From Maricaulis sp963975345 (lineage in GTDB: Bacteria; Pseudomonadota; Alphaproteobacteria; Caulobacterales; Maricaulaceae), in contig NZ_CAXBGE010000002.1 in NCBI RefSeq assembly GCF_963975345.1, positions 283,168 through 347,167 on the forward strand: a DNA stretch of 64,000 nucleotides, given 5' to 3'. Numbering within the stretch: the stretch's first letter is position 1; every line of letters begins with the position of its first letter. The notes under the pieces were generated by a model, which saw nothing but the letters and a program-made list of their open reading frames with translations, had not been told where the DNA came from and did not search any database. A program made the position numbers and the translations under genes. This document shows, piece after piece, positions 1 through 8,534 of this stretch.

Positions 1-779
1 AGCGTTACCAGTGGATTGAGGCCATTGCCGCTATCGTCATCGCAATACCAATTGCCATAAGCGTCATTGACGACCAGCGTCGTGTCCGAATTGGACACCG
101 CACCGATGGTCAGCGTGTCATAACCGCCGGCCGAGTAATTGACCGAGAAATCCGGAGCATCGGCGATCCAGCCTGCGCAAGAGCTCGACATGGCGCGGGC
201 GCTGCGGACACCACCCGACGTCACATTGACCGTATAGGGGTCAGGCGTGAAGCCGGAGTTCAAATTCGCGCTGCCGAAGGTCGCAGGCGCGTAGGTGTTT
301 GGCGTGTTGGAATTGCCCTGGGTCAAACCGATTTCGGAAACCGACAGGACTGTTGAGGCGTAGTCGCCCTGGGAATAGGAGCCGATCCAGACGTCATAGC
401 GACCGGAGCGCGGATTATTGAGCTGGACCAGCGGGTTGAGGCCCTGGCCGCCATCATCGTCGCAATACCATTCGCCATTCGGTCCGTTGACCAACAAGGT
501 CGTGTCGGAGCTCGACGTGGCGCCGATGGTCAGATCATAGCCACCCGCAGAATAATTGACCGAATAATCGGGCGCATTCGCAACCCAGCCGCGGCATTCG
601 CCGGAGACATTGCTGGCCGGGATCGAGCCGCCCGAGGTGATGTTGACGTTATATGGATCGGGCGTGAAGCCGGCATTGAGATTGACGCTGCCATAGCTTG
701 GCGGTGCCGAATAATCCTGGGCGAGCGCGCCGCCCGCCATCAGTGCGACAGATGCCGTCGCGAGCAAAAATGCTTTCAT
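1..779 (-). CDS. Secreted protein with ~140-residue tandem repeats (3' end beyond window)
   Basis: The frame is open from an ATG at 779 to the left window edge, so 259 N-terminal residues are visible and the C-terminus is missing. Residues 1-20 form a Sec signal peptide with a likely cut after ALA20. The mature part holds two copies of a repeat with a period of about 140 residues (GFTPDPY at 37 and 177, WYCDDD at 104 and 244, SVNYSAGGYD near 72 and 212). Each copy has a conserved cysteine pair (C62/C106 and C201/C246), which would suit a disulfide in the periplasm or outside the cell. The repeats resemble the small beta-rich PPC-like domains of secreted proteins, but I cannot name a family with certainty and no enzyme motif is visible. 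A GGGGA Shine-Dalgarno lies 8-12 bases upstream of the ATG. The function is unknown. Confidence 0.8.
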   Translation of the reverse strand, partial: MKAFLLATASVALMAGGALAQDYSAPPSYGSVNLNAGFTPDPYNVNITSGGSIPASNVSGECRGWVANAPDYSVNYSAGGYDLTIGATSSSDTTLLVNGPNGEWYCDDDGGQGLNPLVQLNNPRSGRYDVWIGSYSQGDYASTVLSVSEIGLTQGNSNTPNTYAPATFGSANLNSGFTPDPYTVNVTSGGVRSARAMSSSCAGWIADAPDFSVNYSAGGYDTLTIGAVSNSDTTLVVNDAYGNWYCDDDSGNGLNPLVT

Positions 780-949
780 CGTGGTTTCCCCTTGTACGCT
801 CGCCAGAGGCTTGGCCCACCCCGTGCAAGCCGCCCCGGCAAATGCCAGAAGTCCACAATAGAAGATTTTCTGGGTGAACCCTAGCTGAATGAAGGCATTT
901 TCTTACATTTTTCAAATCGGTAGCGGGTGATCGCCCGCCAAGGCCGCCG

Positions 950-1297
950 TCAAGACTTGCCCGACGCCATCAGGCTTGAGATCGACACGGTCAGCACGCC
1001 TGGGAGTTCGCCCTCATCGCCACGCTCGCCGCGCTCAAGCGCGCCGGCCAGATGGCCCAGCTGTGTCAGGCCGATATTTAGCGCCGCGCCGCGCAGCGCG
1101 TGGGCGGCCTGGTGCGCCGCCGGGTCATCGCCGTCGTGTCGCGCCTGCAAATGGGCGGTAGCCTGGGCCTGCAAATCCTCGGCAAACTGGGTTTTCAACG
1201 CCGCGAAGGTGTCCGGGCCAACCGCAGCGACCAAGGCGCCCACTATCGACGTGTCGACTTTCGGGCATGTCCGCCAATCGATAGCCTGATCTGTCAT
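950..1297 (-). CDS. Stand-alone Hpt (histidine phosphotransfer) domain protein
   Basis: A 115-residue protein made almost entirely of one Hpt domain. The signature HALRGAALNIG places the phospho-accepting histidine at about residue 66, inside a predicted four-helix bundle. Hpt proteins relay phosphate between hybrid histidine kinases and response regulators in the cytoplasm. No kinase or receiver is adjacent, so the partners are elsewhere; the neighbouring cyclic-di-GMP enzyme is on the other strand. I chose the ATG at 1297 because it has an AAGGA upstream and begins just before the domain. A longer frame reaching 1375 adds only a glycine-rich stretch that looks non-coding. Confidence 0.78.
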   Translation of the reverse strand: MTDQAIDWRTCPKVDTSIVGALVAAVGPDTFAALKTQFAEDLQAQATAHLQARHDGDDPAAHQAAHALRGAALNIGLTQLGHLAGALERGERGDEGELPGVLTVSISSLMASGKS

Positions 1298-1505
1298 TGT
1301 CGGTACGTCCTTCACAAAATTTCCACCGCCCCTGCCAAGCGAACCGCAACCCGGCTTGTCAGGCTTCACCATCAAACTAGCGCGACAATGTGAGCAGGCG
1401 GTAAACCGGTAGGGTCGGGACGCGGCTGCATGACAGTCCGCAAGTCGCCCGTTTACTTTTTTATGTCAGGACGGGGAGACGAAATTCGATTTGAACAGGC
1501 GAAAT

Positions 1506-3677
1506 ATGAACAAGGCGCTCGACAAGAAACTCGGCCTCTACATCAATGTGGCAGCGCTCGTCAGCCTGATCGCTTCGGTGCTGACGATCTACTTCTTTGT
1601 CGGCAGCCTGAACGCAAATGCCCGCCGCACCGACAGCCTGCTTCTGGCCCAGGGAATCGATGCCGCCGCCGAGCAGAATGAAAACTGGGCCGTCGATTAC
1701 GGGTGGTGGGACGCGGCGGTCGATTATTTCGAAGCTGGCGAGACCGACGCGCTTGAGGCCAGCATGGCCGAGCCTTTACAGGACCACTCCGGCTTCGATT
1801 TTGTCATTTTGAGCAATGAGGCAGAGGGGCGGATTTACGGCTGGCACCGCGCGAGCGGGCTGACGATTCGCGATGACATTCTGAGCCCGGATGAGATGGG
1901 CGTCATTCGTCAGGAACTGGCCGGGGAATACGGGCAGGGCAAATATCTCGGCTCGCATTTCGTTTCGATGGATGATCGCAGCTATATCGCCTCAATCACG
2001 GTGCTGGGTGAATATGAAGACCGCTCCGCCACCGATCCGCTGCACGACACCCTGTTGATCATCGGCACGGAAATGGATGACGCATTTTTTATGACCCTTG
2101 AGGAGCACTACCTCGTCCACAACATCCAATTCTTTCCCCCGACGGTCGCGCCGATCAACGGCGCCGTCCCGGTTCGGGATCGTAGCGGGCACCAGGTCGG
2201 TCAGCTGATCTGGCGATCATCCCTGCCCGGGATCGAGACCCTGCGTGTCGCGCTGATACCGCTGATCGCCTATATCCTGGCCTTCCTCGCGGCCTCCCAA
2301 GTGATCGGACGTCATGCCCGCCGTCTGGCGCGGAACGCGGAAGAGAATGAACGCCGCGCCCGCCTCGCGGCCTCGACCGACAGCCTGAGCGGCCTGCCCA
2401 ACCGGCACGGCTTTACCCACTTCATAGATAGCGAGGCCGCGAAGAGTGCGGCCAGCGGTGGACAGGCCGCAGTGATCTATATCGATCTGAACGGCTTCAA
2501 GGCCGTCAATGACAAGGCGGGCCACCAGGCCGGCGATGCCGTGATCGTCGAGGTCGCGCAACGCTTCCGCGCTGTTCTGCCGCCACGCGCCTATATTGCG
2601 CGCATGGGCGGCGATGAGTTTGCCGCGATCCTGATCGACCCGGACGATGCACGGGACGTGCTCGATATCGCCCGGACTCTGCTGGATTCGCTACAAACGC
2701 CGATCGATTGTGATGGACGCCTGTTCGACATTGGCGCCGCGATTGGCGTCTCGGAATCCTCGGCCGACGCGACCAAGACGTTTTTGGCGCTGGTCGACGA
2801 GGCCGACCTCGCCATGTATCGCGCCAAGGCCGACCAGCTCGATTACCCCTTGTATTATGATGCCGATTTCGCTGCCGTCGACGAGAATCGGCGCGCGCTC
2901 GATGCCGACATGGAAGCCGGTCTCGGTCGGCAGGAATTCTACGTCGCCTATCAACCGATTGTACTGGCCTCAACCGGCGAGACGGCTTCGCTTGAGGCCC
3001 TGTTGCGCTGGGAGCATCCCACACGTGGCAATATTCCGCCGGACGTCTTCATCCCGGCCGCCGAACATTCCAAAATGATCCACGCGCTGGGCGATCTCGT
3101 GCTTGATTCCGTATGCCGGGAATTTGATCGGGATTCGGGCATCAGCGTCTCGATCAATCTGTCGCCCACCCAGCTCAACGACCCGGACCTCTGCCGCCGC
3201 TTCGTGGCCAAGCTTGCGCAATACGAGCTCACCCCGGCGCAAATCGAGCTGGAGCTGACCGAGACGGTGTTGATCGAGGATTTCGGCCGCGCCAAGGCGC
3301 GTATGGACGAGCTGAGCGAGGCCGGTTTCCGGCTCAACCTGGATGATTTCGGCACCGGCTTCGCCAGCATCAGCTATCTGCACACCCTGCCGTTCAGCAA
3401 GATCAAGGTCGATAAGAGCTTTATTGACACCATTGGCAAAAGCGAGAGCGCCAACAAGATGCTGCAGGCCATGTCCCTGCTCAGCGAGGCGATGCGGCTC
3501 GAGATCGTTGCCGAGGGCGTCGAGACCGAGGCCCAGGCATCGCTGCTGCGCCTGCTTGGCTTCGATTATCTGCAGGGTTGGCATTTCGGCCGTCCGATCA
3601 CCGCCGCAACCCGGGCACAGCTCCGCCTGCGCAAGGACGTTGCCGACGCATCGAGCCCACGCGCCGACAGGGGTTAA
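1506..3677 (+). CDS. Membrane CHASE4-GGDEF-EAL cyclic-di-GMP enzyme
   Basis: A 723-residue inner-membrane protein. A first membrane helix (about 10-32) is followed by a periplasmic sensor whose WAVDYGWWDAAVDYFE stretch fits CHASE4, then a second helix (about 245-267), a GGDEF domain and an EAL domain. The cyclase motif GGDEF (about 368-372) is intact, but no RxxD inhibitory site precedes it. The phosphodiesterase side is also intact: EALLRW, the NLSPTQL asparagine, ELTE, DDFGTG, KVDK and the VAEGVE glutamate are all present. The protein could therefore make and degrade cyclic-di-GMP; which activity dominates cannot be read from sequence. I preferred the ATG at 1506, with AGGCGA just upstream; an in-frame TTG at 1491 is the alternative. 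Confidence 0.9.
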   Translation: MNKALDKKLGLYINVAALVSLIASVLTIYFFVGSLNANARRTDSLLLAQGIDAAAEQNENWAVDYGWWDAAVDYFEAGETDALEASMAEPLQDHSGFDFVILSNEAEGRIYGWHRASGLTIRDDILSPDEMGVIRQELAGEYGQGKYLGSHFVSMDDRSYIASITVLGEYEDRSATDPLHDTLLIIGTEMDDAFFMTLEEHYLVHNIQFFPPTVAPINGAVPVRDRSGHQVGQLIWRSSLPGIETLRVALIPLIAYILAFLAASQVIGRHARRLARNAEENERRARLAASTDSLSGLPNRHGFTHFIDSEAAKSAASGGQAAVIYIDLNGFKAVNDKAGHQAGDAVIVEVAQRFRAVLPPRAYIARMGGDEFAAILIDPDDARDVLDIARTLLDSLQTPIDCDGRLFDIGAAIGVSESSADATKTFLALVDEADLAMYRAKADQLDYPLYYDADFAAVDENRRALDADMEAGLGRQEFYVAYQPIVLASTGETASLEALLRWEHPTRGNIPPDVFIPAAEHSKMIHALGDLVLDSVCREFDRDSGISVSINLSPTQLNDPDLCRRFVAKLAQYELTPAQIELELTETVLIEDFGRAKARMDELSEAGFRLNLDDFGTGFASISYLHTLPFSKIKVDKSFIDTIGKSESANKMLQAMSLLSEAMRLEIVAEGVETEAQASLLRLLGFDYLQGWHFGRPITAATRAQLRLRKDVADASSPRADRG

Positions 3678-3706
3678 TGACCAGCGGGCCAGGCCTGCCC
3701 GCGACC

Positions 3707-4399
3707 TCAAAGACCGGTGAACACCTGCAAGGCCCGCAATAGCGGATCGTCAAAGCGCAGCTTGCCAACGGTCAGGGCGAGGCAGATGCACTCCTCGCCA
3801 TCGCCAATCTGGATATCGTGCTCGACCTCGGTGTCGGCCTCTTCGACATCGCCGCGCACATAACGCTGCTCGCCATCGAGGAAAGAGCCCTGAAGCACCA
3901 GGGTCAGCTCCGCACCGCGATGGCCGTGATGCGGTATGGCGACGCCGGGACGGGCACGCAGCAGCCATAAACGCTCATCAGCCTCGCTGCGCCACAGCAT
4001 CGCCTTCTTCAAGCCGGGGCCGAGAAACTCCCAGCGCAGCTTGATTCCGGCTTGGTCGATAAACTCGCACAACACGTCGGGCAGGCAATTGGGCAAATCG
4101 GCCGAACGCGCGGGCGATGCCGTATCGGTCTCAGCGCCATCATCTGTCGCTGCAACGGTCTGTGACCGGGCCGCATCGAGCGCGAAAATATCTGCGGCAT
4201 CGAAAGCGAGTGGAGACTCATCACCGACCGTCTCCAGCAGGGCGCCGCCAATGCGCGCCATCGAATCGGCATGCGCCCGCGCTTGCGGCGACACCTCCAG
4301 ATGTGAGCGCAGTAGCATGTCCTGACCCGGTGTCATCGCGGCGCCAGCGGCGTGATCGAGATACCAGCTCTCTTCAAGAAAATAGCCTCTCCGGCTCAT
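3707..4399 (-). CDS. chrR: ChrR-family anti-sigma factor lacking N-terminal zinc cysteines
   Basis: A 230-residue cytoplasmic anti-sigma factor that should hold the adjacent ECF sigma factor inactive. The C-terminal cupin domain keeps all four metal ligands with the spacing of Rhodobacter ChrR: H158, H160, E164 and H194 here, against H141, H143, E147 and H177 there. The N-terminal sigma-binding domain is different. H33 is kept, but the two cysteines that follow in ChrR (at +4 and +7) are S37 and A40, and no histidine matches H6. Zinc binding by this domain is therefore probably lost. The start overlaps the sigma-factor stop by four bases (ATGA), showing translational coupling. The assignment rests on the cupin and the gene pairing. 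Confidence 0.88.
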   Translation of the reverse strand: MSRRGYFLEESWYLDHAAGAAMTPGQDMLLRSHLEVSPQARAHADSMARIGGALLETVGDESPLAFDAADIFALDAARSQTVAATDDGAETDTASPARSADLPNCLPDVLCEFIDQAGIKLRWEFLGPGLKKAMLWRSEADERLWLLRARPGVAIPHHGHRGAELTLVLQGSFLDGEQRYVRGDVEEADTEVEHDIQIGDGEECICLALTVGKLRFDDPLLRALQVFTGL

Positions 4400-4974
4400 T
4401 GCAGACCTCCAAGGCCGAGTTTCAACTTGTCCATCGCGAGGCGAATTCTCGATTTAACGGTTCCCAGCGGTAGCGCAATCTTCAGAGCAATTTCGCTGTG
4501 CGAAAGCCCTTCCATAAAGGCCAGCTCGAGGACGCGGCGCTGGTCATTCGGCAGGGTCGCGAGCGCCTCGGTGACCGCGCTGACATCCTGCCCGCGCGCA
4601 TAGAGTTCGTCGGCGGCAGGCGCTTCGCCGGGGCGCAGGGAAGGATCGGTCAGATCAACACGTCCGGCTCGAACCAGTTTGCGATACTGGTCGATATGGA
4701 GGTTGCGGGCAATCGTATAGACCCAGGTCGAAACGGCGGATTTCGCGACGTCATAACTTCCGGCCCGGCGCCAGATCGCGAGCAGGGTCTCTTGGGCAAG
4801 CTCATCGGCCTGGGCCTGTGGCAGGCCCCGCCGGATCAAAAACCCGCGCACCCGCGGTGCGAAATGGTCGAATAGCGCACCAAAGGCCGCGCGGTCCTGG
4901 GTCGCGGCGACACGCTCTACGAGCCGCGCCAGTGCAGTGCCGTCCATCGCCTCTGCCCGCAGCCCCGCAGCCAT
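4396..4974 (-). CDS. rpoE: ECF sigma factor, RpoE/ChrR-associated type
   Basis: A 192-residue extracytoplasmic-function sigma factor. Region 2 covers LFDHFAPRVRGFLIRRG to NLHIDQYRK and region 4 covers LPNDQRRVLELAF to GTVKSRIRLAM, with its helix-turn-helix. It pairs with ChrR directly downstream, as in the Rhodobacter sphaeroides singlet-oxygen system. The frame extends up to 5055, but I chose the ATG at 4974. It has AAAAAGGA nine bases upstream, and 5055 would lie upstream of the predicted transcription start near 5049. A TGATCC-N18-TA promoter precedes it, so it probably activates its own transcription as well as the divergent lipid operon. Confidence 0.9.
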   Translation of the reverse strand: MAAGLRAEAMDGTALARLVERVAATQDRAAFGALFDHFAPRVRGFLIRRGLPQAQADELAQETLLAIWRRAGSYDVAKSAVSTWVYTIARNLHIDQYRKLVRAGRVDLTDPSLRPGEAPAADELYARGQDVSAVTEALATLPNDQRRVLELAFMEGLSHSEIALKIALPLGTVKSRIRLAMDKLKLGLGGLQ

Positions 4975-5053
4975 TCCAATTCGTCCTTTTTCCAGGCCGT
5001 CCCGAGCGGGTGGCCGATGGCAGGTCAGTATCTGAGCGGCAGCGTGCATGCCC

Positions 5054-5083
5054 ACACTACGTAGCCGATTGCCGCCCGGATCA
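5054..5083 (-). promoter_or_regulatory. RpoE-type promoter of the rpoE-chrR operon
   Basis: Read on the minus strand, TGATCC (5083-5078) is followed by exactly 18 bases and then TAGTGT (5059-5054). The Rhodobacter RpoE consensus is TGATCC, 18 bases, TAAGA. It lies about 80 bases upstream of the chosen rpoE start and mirrors the promoter at 5097-5126. Confidence 0.7.
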
Positions 5084-5096
5084 CATGGAAACGCAG

Positions 5097-5126
5097 TGAT
5101 CCAGACAAAGTCCAGCTGCGTAGACC
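5097..5126 (+). promoter_or_regulatory. RpoE-type promoter of the flavoprotein-DUF1365-cfa operon
   Basis: TGATCC (5097-5102), then exactly 18 bases, then TAGACC (5121-5126). It has the same element and spacing as the divergent rpoE promoter 14 bases away, and sits about 33 bases upstream of the first possible start codon of the operon. This ties the lipid-modification genes to the ECF sigma factor. Confidence 0.72.
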
Positions 5127-5158
5127 CTTGTGTTGATCATAATTATCGGACGCGGCCA

Positions 5159-6517
5159 ATGGGTGGAATGAAACGGAAAATGCGGGTCGCAGTGATCGGA
5201 TCGGGGATCGCCGGACTTTCGGCGGCCTGGCGTCTGGCGCTGACCCATAATGTCACCCTGTTTGAGGCGGCGCCGAGACCGGGTGGCCACGCCCACACCG
5301 TGACGGTGGACGTCGACGGGATCACGACCCATGTCGACACCGGTTTCATCGTGTTCAATCCGGCCAATTACCCCAACTTCACTGCCATGCTCGACCTGCT
5401 CGGCGTCGAGACCGCCCCCAGCGACATGTCCTTCGCGGCCTCGCTTGACGGGCACGGATTCGAATACTCCTCGCGTCCGGGCGGCCTGTTTGCCCAAAAA
5501 CGCAATCTGTTGCGGCCGCGCATGTGGCGTATGCTCGGCGACCTGCTACGCCTGCACGCGCGATCAAAGACGCTCGATGCCGGCACGGAGCACCGCAGCC
5601 TCGACCATTTTCTGCGCGATGAAGGCTATTCGCGCACTTTCCGCGACGATCACATCCTACCGATGTGTGCGGCGATCTGGTCGTCGCCGGTGGCGGCGAT
5701 GCGTGGCTATCCGGCCAGCGCCTTTTTCGAGTTTTTCCGTAATCACGGCCTGATGCAGGTCTTGAATCAGCCCGCTTGGCGCACAATCGCAGGCGGCAGC
5801 CGCCACCATATCGACGCGATGATCGATCTCTTTATCGGGGATTTGCGGCTTTCCACGCCGGTCCAGTCAGTCACGCGCACCGCGGAAGCGGTGACGCTGC
5901 AGCTCGAAAATGGCCTGGCACCGGTTTTCGACGAAGTGATTTTTGCCTGTCACAGCGATCAGGCCATGTCATTGCTGGCCGACCCTTCGCCGCAGGAAGC
6001 CAGCCTGCTCGGCGCCATCCAATATCGCGATAATATCGCCGTCCTGCATACGGACACGCGGCTGATGCCGCGGCGCAAATCGGCTTGGGCGAGCTGGAAT
6101 TATCTCGATACGCCCGACAGCGCCGGCGAGGAACGCATCAGTCTGACCTACTGGATGAACCGGCTGCAACCTCTGCCAACCGCGAAGCCGGTCCTGGTGA
6201 CGCTCAACCCCGAGATCGAGCCCGCGCCAGAACTCGTCCTGCACACAGATCATTACGCACATCCGGTGTTCGATGCCGCCGCGATCGCCGCTCAGCGGCA
6301 AATCCATCGAATTCAGGGAGCAAATCGCAGCTGGTTTTGCGGCGCCTGGCTGGGATCGGGCTTTCACGAGGACGGACTGCAGTCCGGTCTCGCCGTGGCC
6401 GAAGCGCTCGGCGCCCCAATTCGCCCTTGGGGTCTGGAGGGTATGACCGAACGCATCGTCTGGCCAGACCATAGAGGAAGCCGCGCAGATGCTCCGCGCA
6501 TGATCGCTGCTGAATGA
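5159..6517 (+). CDS. NAD(P)/FAD-dependent amine-oxidase-like protein (COG2907 type)
   Basis: About 452 residues with an N-terminal Rossmann motif VIGSGIAGLSAAW for FAD and the flavin-amine-oxidase pattern GGHAHTVTVD plus FNPANYPNF. A C-terminal segment GAWLGSGFHEDGLQSG closes the FAD site. Such proteins are regularly found with DUF1365 and a Cfa-like methyltransferase and are thought to act on membrane fatty acyl chains; the exact reaction is not established. It is the first gene of an ECF-controlled operon and overlaps the next start by four bases. Start choice is uncertain among 5159, 5168 and 5180. I used 5159, which has GGA eight bases upstream; homologues often begin at the MRVAVIGSG of 5180. 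Confidence 0.85.
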   Translation: MGGMKRKMRVAVIGSGIAGLSAAWRLALTHNVTLFEAAPRPGGHAHTVTVDVDGITTHVDTGFIVFNPANYPNFTAMLDLLGVETAPSDMSFAASLDGHGFEYSSRPGGLFAQKRNLLRPRMWRMLGDLLRLHARSKTLDAGTEHRSLDHFLRDEGYSRTFRDDHILPMCAAIWSSPVAAMRGYPASAFFEFFRNHGLMQVLNQPAWRTIAGGSRHHIDAMIDLFIGDLRLSTPVQSVTRTAEAVTLQLENGLAPVFDEVIFACHSDQAMSLLADPSPQEASLLGAIQYRDNIAVLHTDTRLMPRRKSAWASWNYLDTPDSAGEERISLTYWMNRLQPLPTAKPVLVTLNPEIEPAPELVLHTDHYAHPVFDAAAIAAQRQIHRIQGANRSWFCGAWLGSGFHEDGLQSGLAVAEALGAPIRPWGLEGMTERIVWPDHRGSRADAPRMIAAE

Positions 6518-7287
6518 CGCCGCTGTCAGCCTCTCTGCTCGACGGGGATGTCGGCCACACACGGATTGGGCCAAAGCGCCACAGGCTGCGATATCGCATG
6601 CATTCGATCCTGCTCGATATCGACGGCCCGGAACTGACGCAGATTCGCGCTCCGCTTTTCTCGGTCAACCGCTTCAATCTTGTCAGCTTCTATCCCAGCG
6701 ATCACGGTCGCGGCGAGCGCGAACTCAGGCCCTGGGTCGAGGATCAGCTAGCGGCGGAGGCGGCTGATTTCGAGCTTTGCCGCGTGCAGATTTTGGCCGC
6801 ACCGCGTGTGCTCGGCCTGGTGTTCAATCCGGTGACTATCCTGTTTTGCCACGACCAGGCGGGCGTGCTGCGCGCCGTCATATTTCAGGTCAGCAATTTC
6901 CATGACGGGCGCTGCGCCTACACCTTCGTGCTCCCGCCCGCGACCACGCCTGAAAGCCTGCGATTTTCCTGCGGCAAGCGTTTCTTCGTTTCCCCTTTCA
7001 ATCCTGGTGGCGGCGAATACCGTTTCAAGCTCGACCGCGACCTGACAAGCCTGCGCTTGGGCATCCAGCTTTACCGCGACGGTGCCTGCATACTGAGCGC
7101 CGTCCAGAAATGCGCGATTCGGCCGCTCAAGACCGGCAGTCTGCTGCGCACGCCGCTCTCAATGGCCTTCAACACACTCAAAATCGTCGGTGCCATCCTG
7201 CTGGAAGCCCTGTGTCTTCGTCTCAAGGGCTTGAAGATGTATACTCCCCGGCACGGCTCCATCGACACCACACCTTGGAGACAATGA
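6514..7287 (+). CDS. DUF1365 family protein
   Basis: A 257-residue protein of the DUF1365 family, recognisable by the pattern HTRIGPKRHRLRYRMHS near the N-terminus, RFNLVSFYPSDHG, VLGLVFNPVTILFCHD and VSNFHDGRCAYTF. Its biochemical role is unknown. It is almost always found between a COG2907 flavoprotein and a cyclopropane-fatty-acyl synthase, as here, so a part in membrane-lipid modification is inferred. It overlaps the upstream gene by four bases (ATGA) and the downstream start lies on its stop codon, so the three genes are translationally coupled. Confidence 0.85.
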   Translation: MTPLSASLLDGDVGHTRIGPKRHRLRYRMHSILLDIDGPELTQIRAPLFSVNRFNLVSFYPSDHGRGERELRPWVEDQLAAEAADFELCRVQILAAPRVLGLVFNPVTILFCHDQAGVLRAVIFQVSNFHDGRCAYTFVLPPATTPESLRFSCGKRFFVSPFNPGGGEYRFKLDRDLTSLRLGIQLYRDGACILSAVQKCAIRPLKTGSLLRTPLSMAFNTLKIVGAILLEALCLRLKGLKMYTPRHGSIDTTPWRQ

Positions 7288-8534
7288 TGGATATCTATTC
7301 GGATCGCGCCGGTGAAACAGGCGAGCCAAAACCCGGCAGCGTGCTTGATCGCTTCGTCGCGAAGCATCTGCAACACGCGCTGTCCGGCCTGGACGCGGCC
7401 CATCTCGTCGTAGAATTGCCTTCGGGCTACCGGGTATCGTGTGGAGATCCGGCCGCAGGCGCGGTAGCCGAATGGCGAATTTACCGCTGGAATGCGCTCT
7501 TGCGGCTCGGTGCAAGTGGGGCCTTGGGCTTTGCCGAGGGCTATGTGAATGGGGACTGGGAGACTCCAGACCTGCGGGCCCTGCTCGATGTACTGGCTCG
7601 CGCCTTCGACCAAATCGATATTGCCCAAGCGCAAGCCGGGCCAAGCCGGATAATCGGTCAGATCCAGCACTGGCTCAATGCCAATACGCGCACCGGCAGC
7701 CGCCGAAACATCGCCTTCCACTACGATCTCGGCAATTCCTTCTACGCGCTCTGGCTCGACCAGAGCATGACCTATTCTTCCGCCTGTTTCACAGTGCCGG
7801 AGCAAAGCCTGGAAGCCGCCCAAGCGGAAAAATACCGCCGGATTTGCGTGGCGGCACAGCTGAAACCCGGCGATCACGTACTTGAAATTGGTTGCGGCTG
7901 GGGTGGGTTTGCCGAAGTTGCAGCGCGCGATTTCGGCTGCCGCGTCACAGGCGTGACCTTGTCGAGCGAACAATTGACCTATGCCCAAAACCGGATCGCC
8001 GAGGCCGGGTTGACCGGGCAGGTTGAGCTGCAACTGCGTGATTACCGCGATATCGATCAGCGCTTCGATGCCATCGTCTCGATCGAGATGTTCGAGGCCG
8101 TCGGCCAAGCTCACTGGCCGATATATTTTGACCAGCTGGTTGATTGCCTCAAACCGGGCGGGCATGCCGCGCTGCAGATCATCACCCTGCGCGAGGAAGA
8201 TTTCGAGAGCTATCGCGGCACGGTGGATTTCATCCAGAAATACGTCTTCCCGGGCGGCATGCTGCCGCCGCCTTCGGCGCTGACCGACCAAGCCGAACGC
8301 TCAGGGTTGGAAGTGGTTGGTGCGACGATGTTTGGCGGCGACTATGCCGAAACCCTGCATCGCTGGCATAGTCGCTTCAACGACGCTTGGCCACAGATCG
8401 GCGAACTCGGCTTTGATGAACGTTTTGCCCGGATCTGGCGGTATTACCTCGCCTATTGCGAGGCGGGCTTCCGGTCGGGGCGGTGCGATGCCGGTCAATT
8501 TGTCTATCGCAGACCGGTAACCGCCACTTCCTGA
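7287..8534 (+). CDS. cfa: Cyclopropane-fatty-acyl-phospholipid synthase family methyltransferase
   Basis: A 415-residue SAM-dependent methyltransferase. The SAM motif VLEIGCGWGGFAE is preceded by the family stretch NIAFHYDLGNSFYALWLD with SMTYSSACF and followed by VSIEMFEAVG. Family members transfer a methylene group to unsaturated acyl chains of membrane phospholipids. Third gene of the operon under the RpoE-type promoter. In Rhodobacter the RpoE regulon includes a Cfa-like protein reported to help turn over ChrR under singlet oxygen, so this copy may both change lipids and feed back on the anti-sigma factor (inference). GGAG lies six bases before the ATG at 7287; an ATG at 7284 is possible. 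A long N-terminal extension in the same frame has no support. Confidence 0.9.
   Translation: MDIYSDRAGETGEPKPGSVLDRFVAKHLQHALSGLDAAHLVVELPSGYRVSCGDPAAGAVAEWRIYRWNALLRLGASGALGFAEGYVNGDWETPDLRALLDVLARAFDQIDIAQAQAGPSRIIGQIQHWLNANTRTGSRRNIAFHYDLGNSFYALWLDQSMTYSSACFTVPEQSLEAAQAEKYRRICVAAQLKPGDHVLEIGCGWGGFAEVAARDFGCRVTGVTLSSEQLTYAQNRIAEAGLTGQVELQLRDYRDIDQRFDAIVSIEMFEAVGQAHWPIYFDQLVDCLKPGGHAALQIITLREEDFESYRGTVDFIQKYVFPGGMLPPPSALTDQAERSGLEVVGATMFGGDYAETLHRWHSRFNDAWPQIGELGFDERFARIWRYYLAYCEAGFRSGRCDAGQFVYRRPVTATS

Noticed and set aside
5134..5139. A third TGATC-type element (TGATCA) near the flavoprotein start as another ECF promoter
   Set aside because: It ends in A rather than C, has no TA-containing -10 at the right spacing, and lies downstream of the predicted transcription start.
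7071..8291. A 406-codon minus-strand frame opposite cfa
   Set aside because: The plus-strand Cfa has the full SAM-binding motif. The minus frame is a composition artefact.
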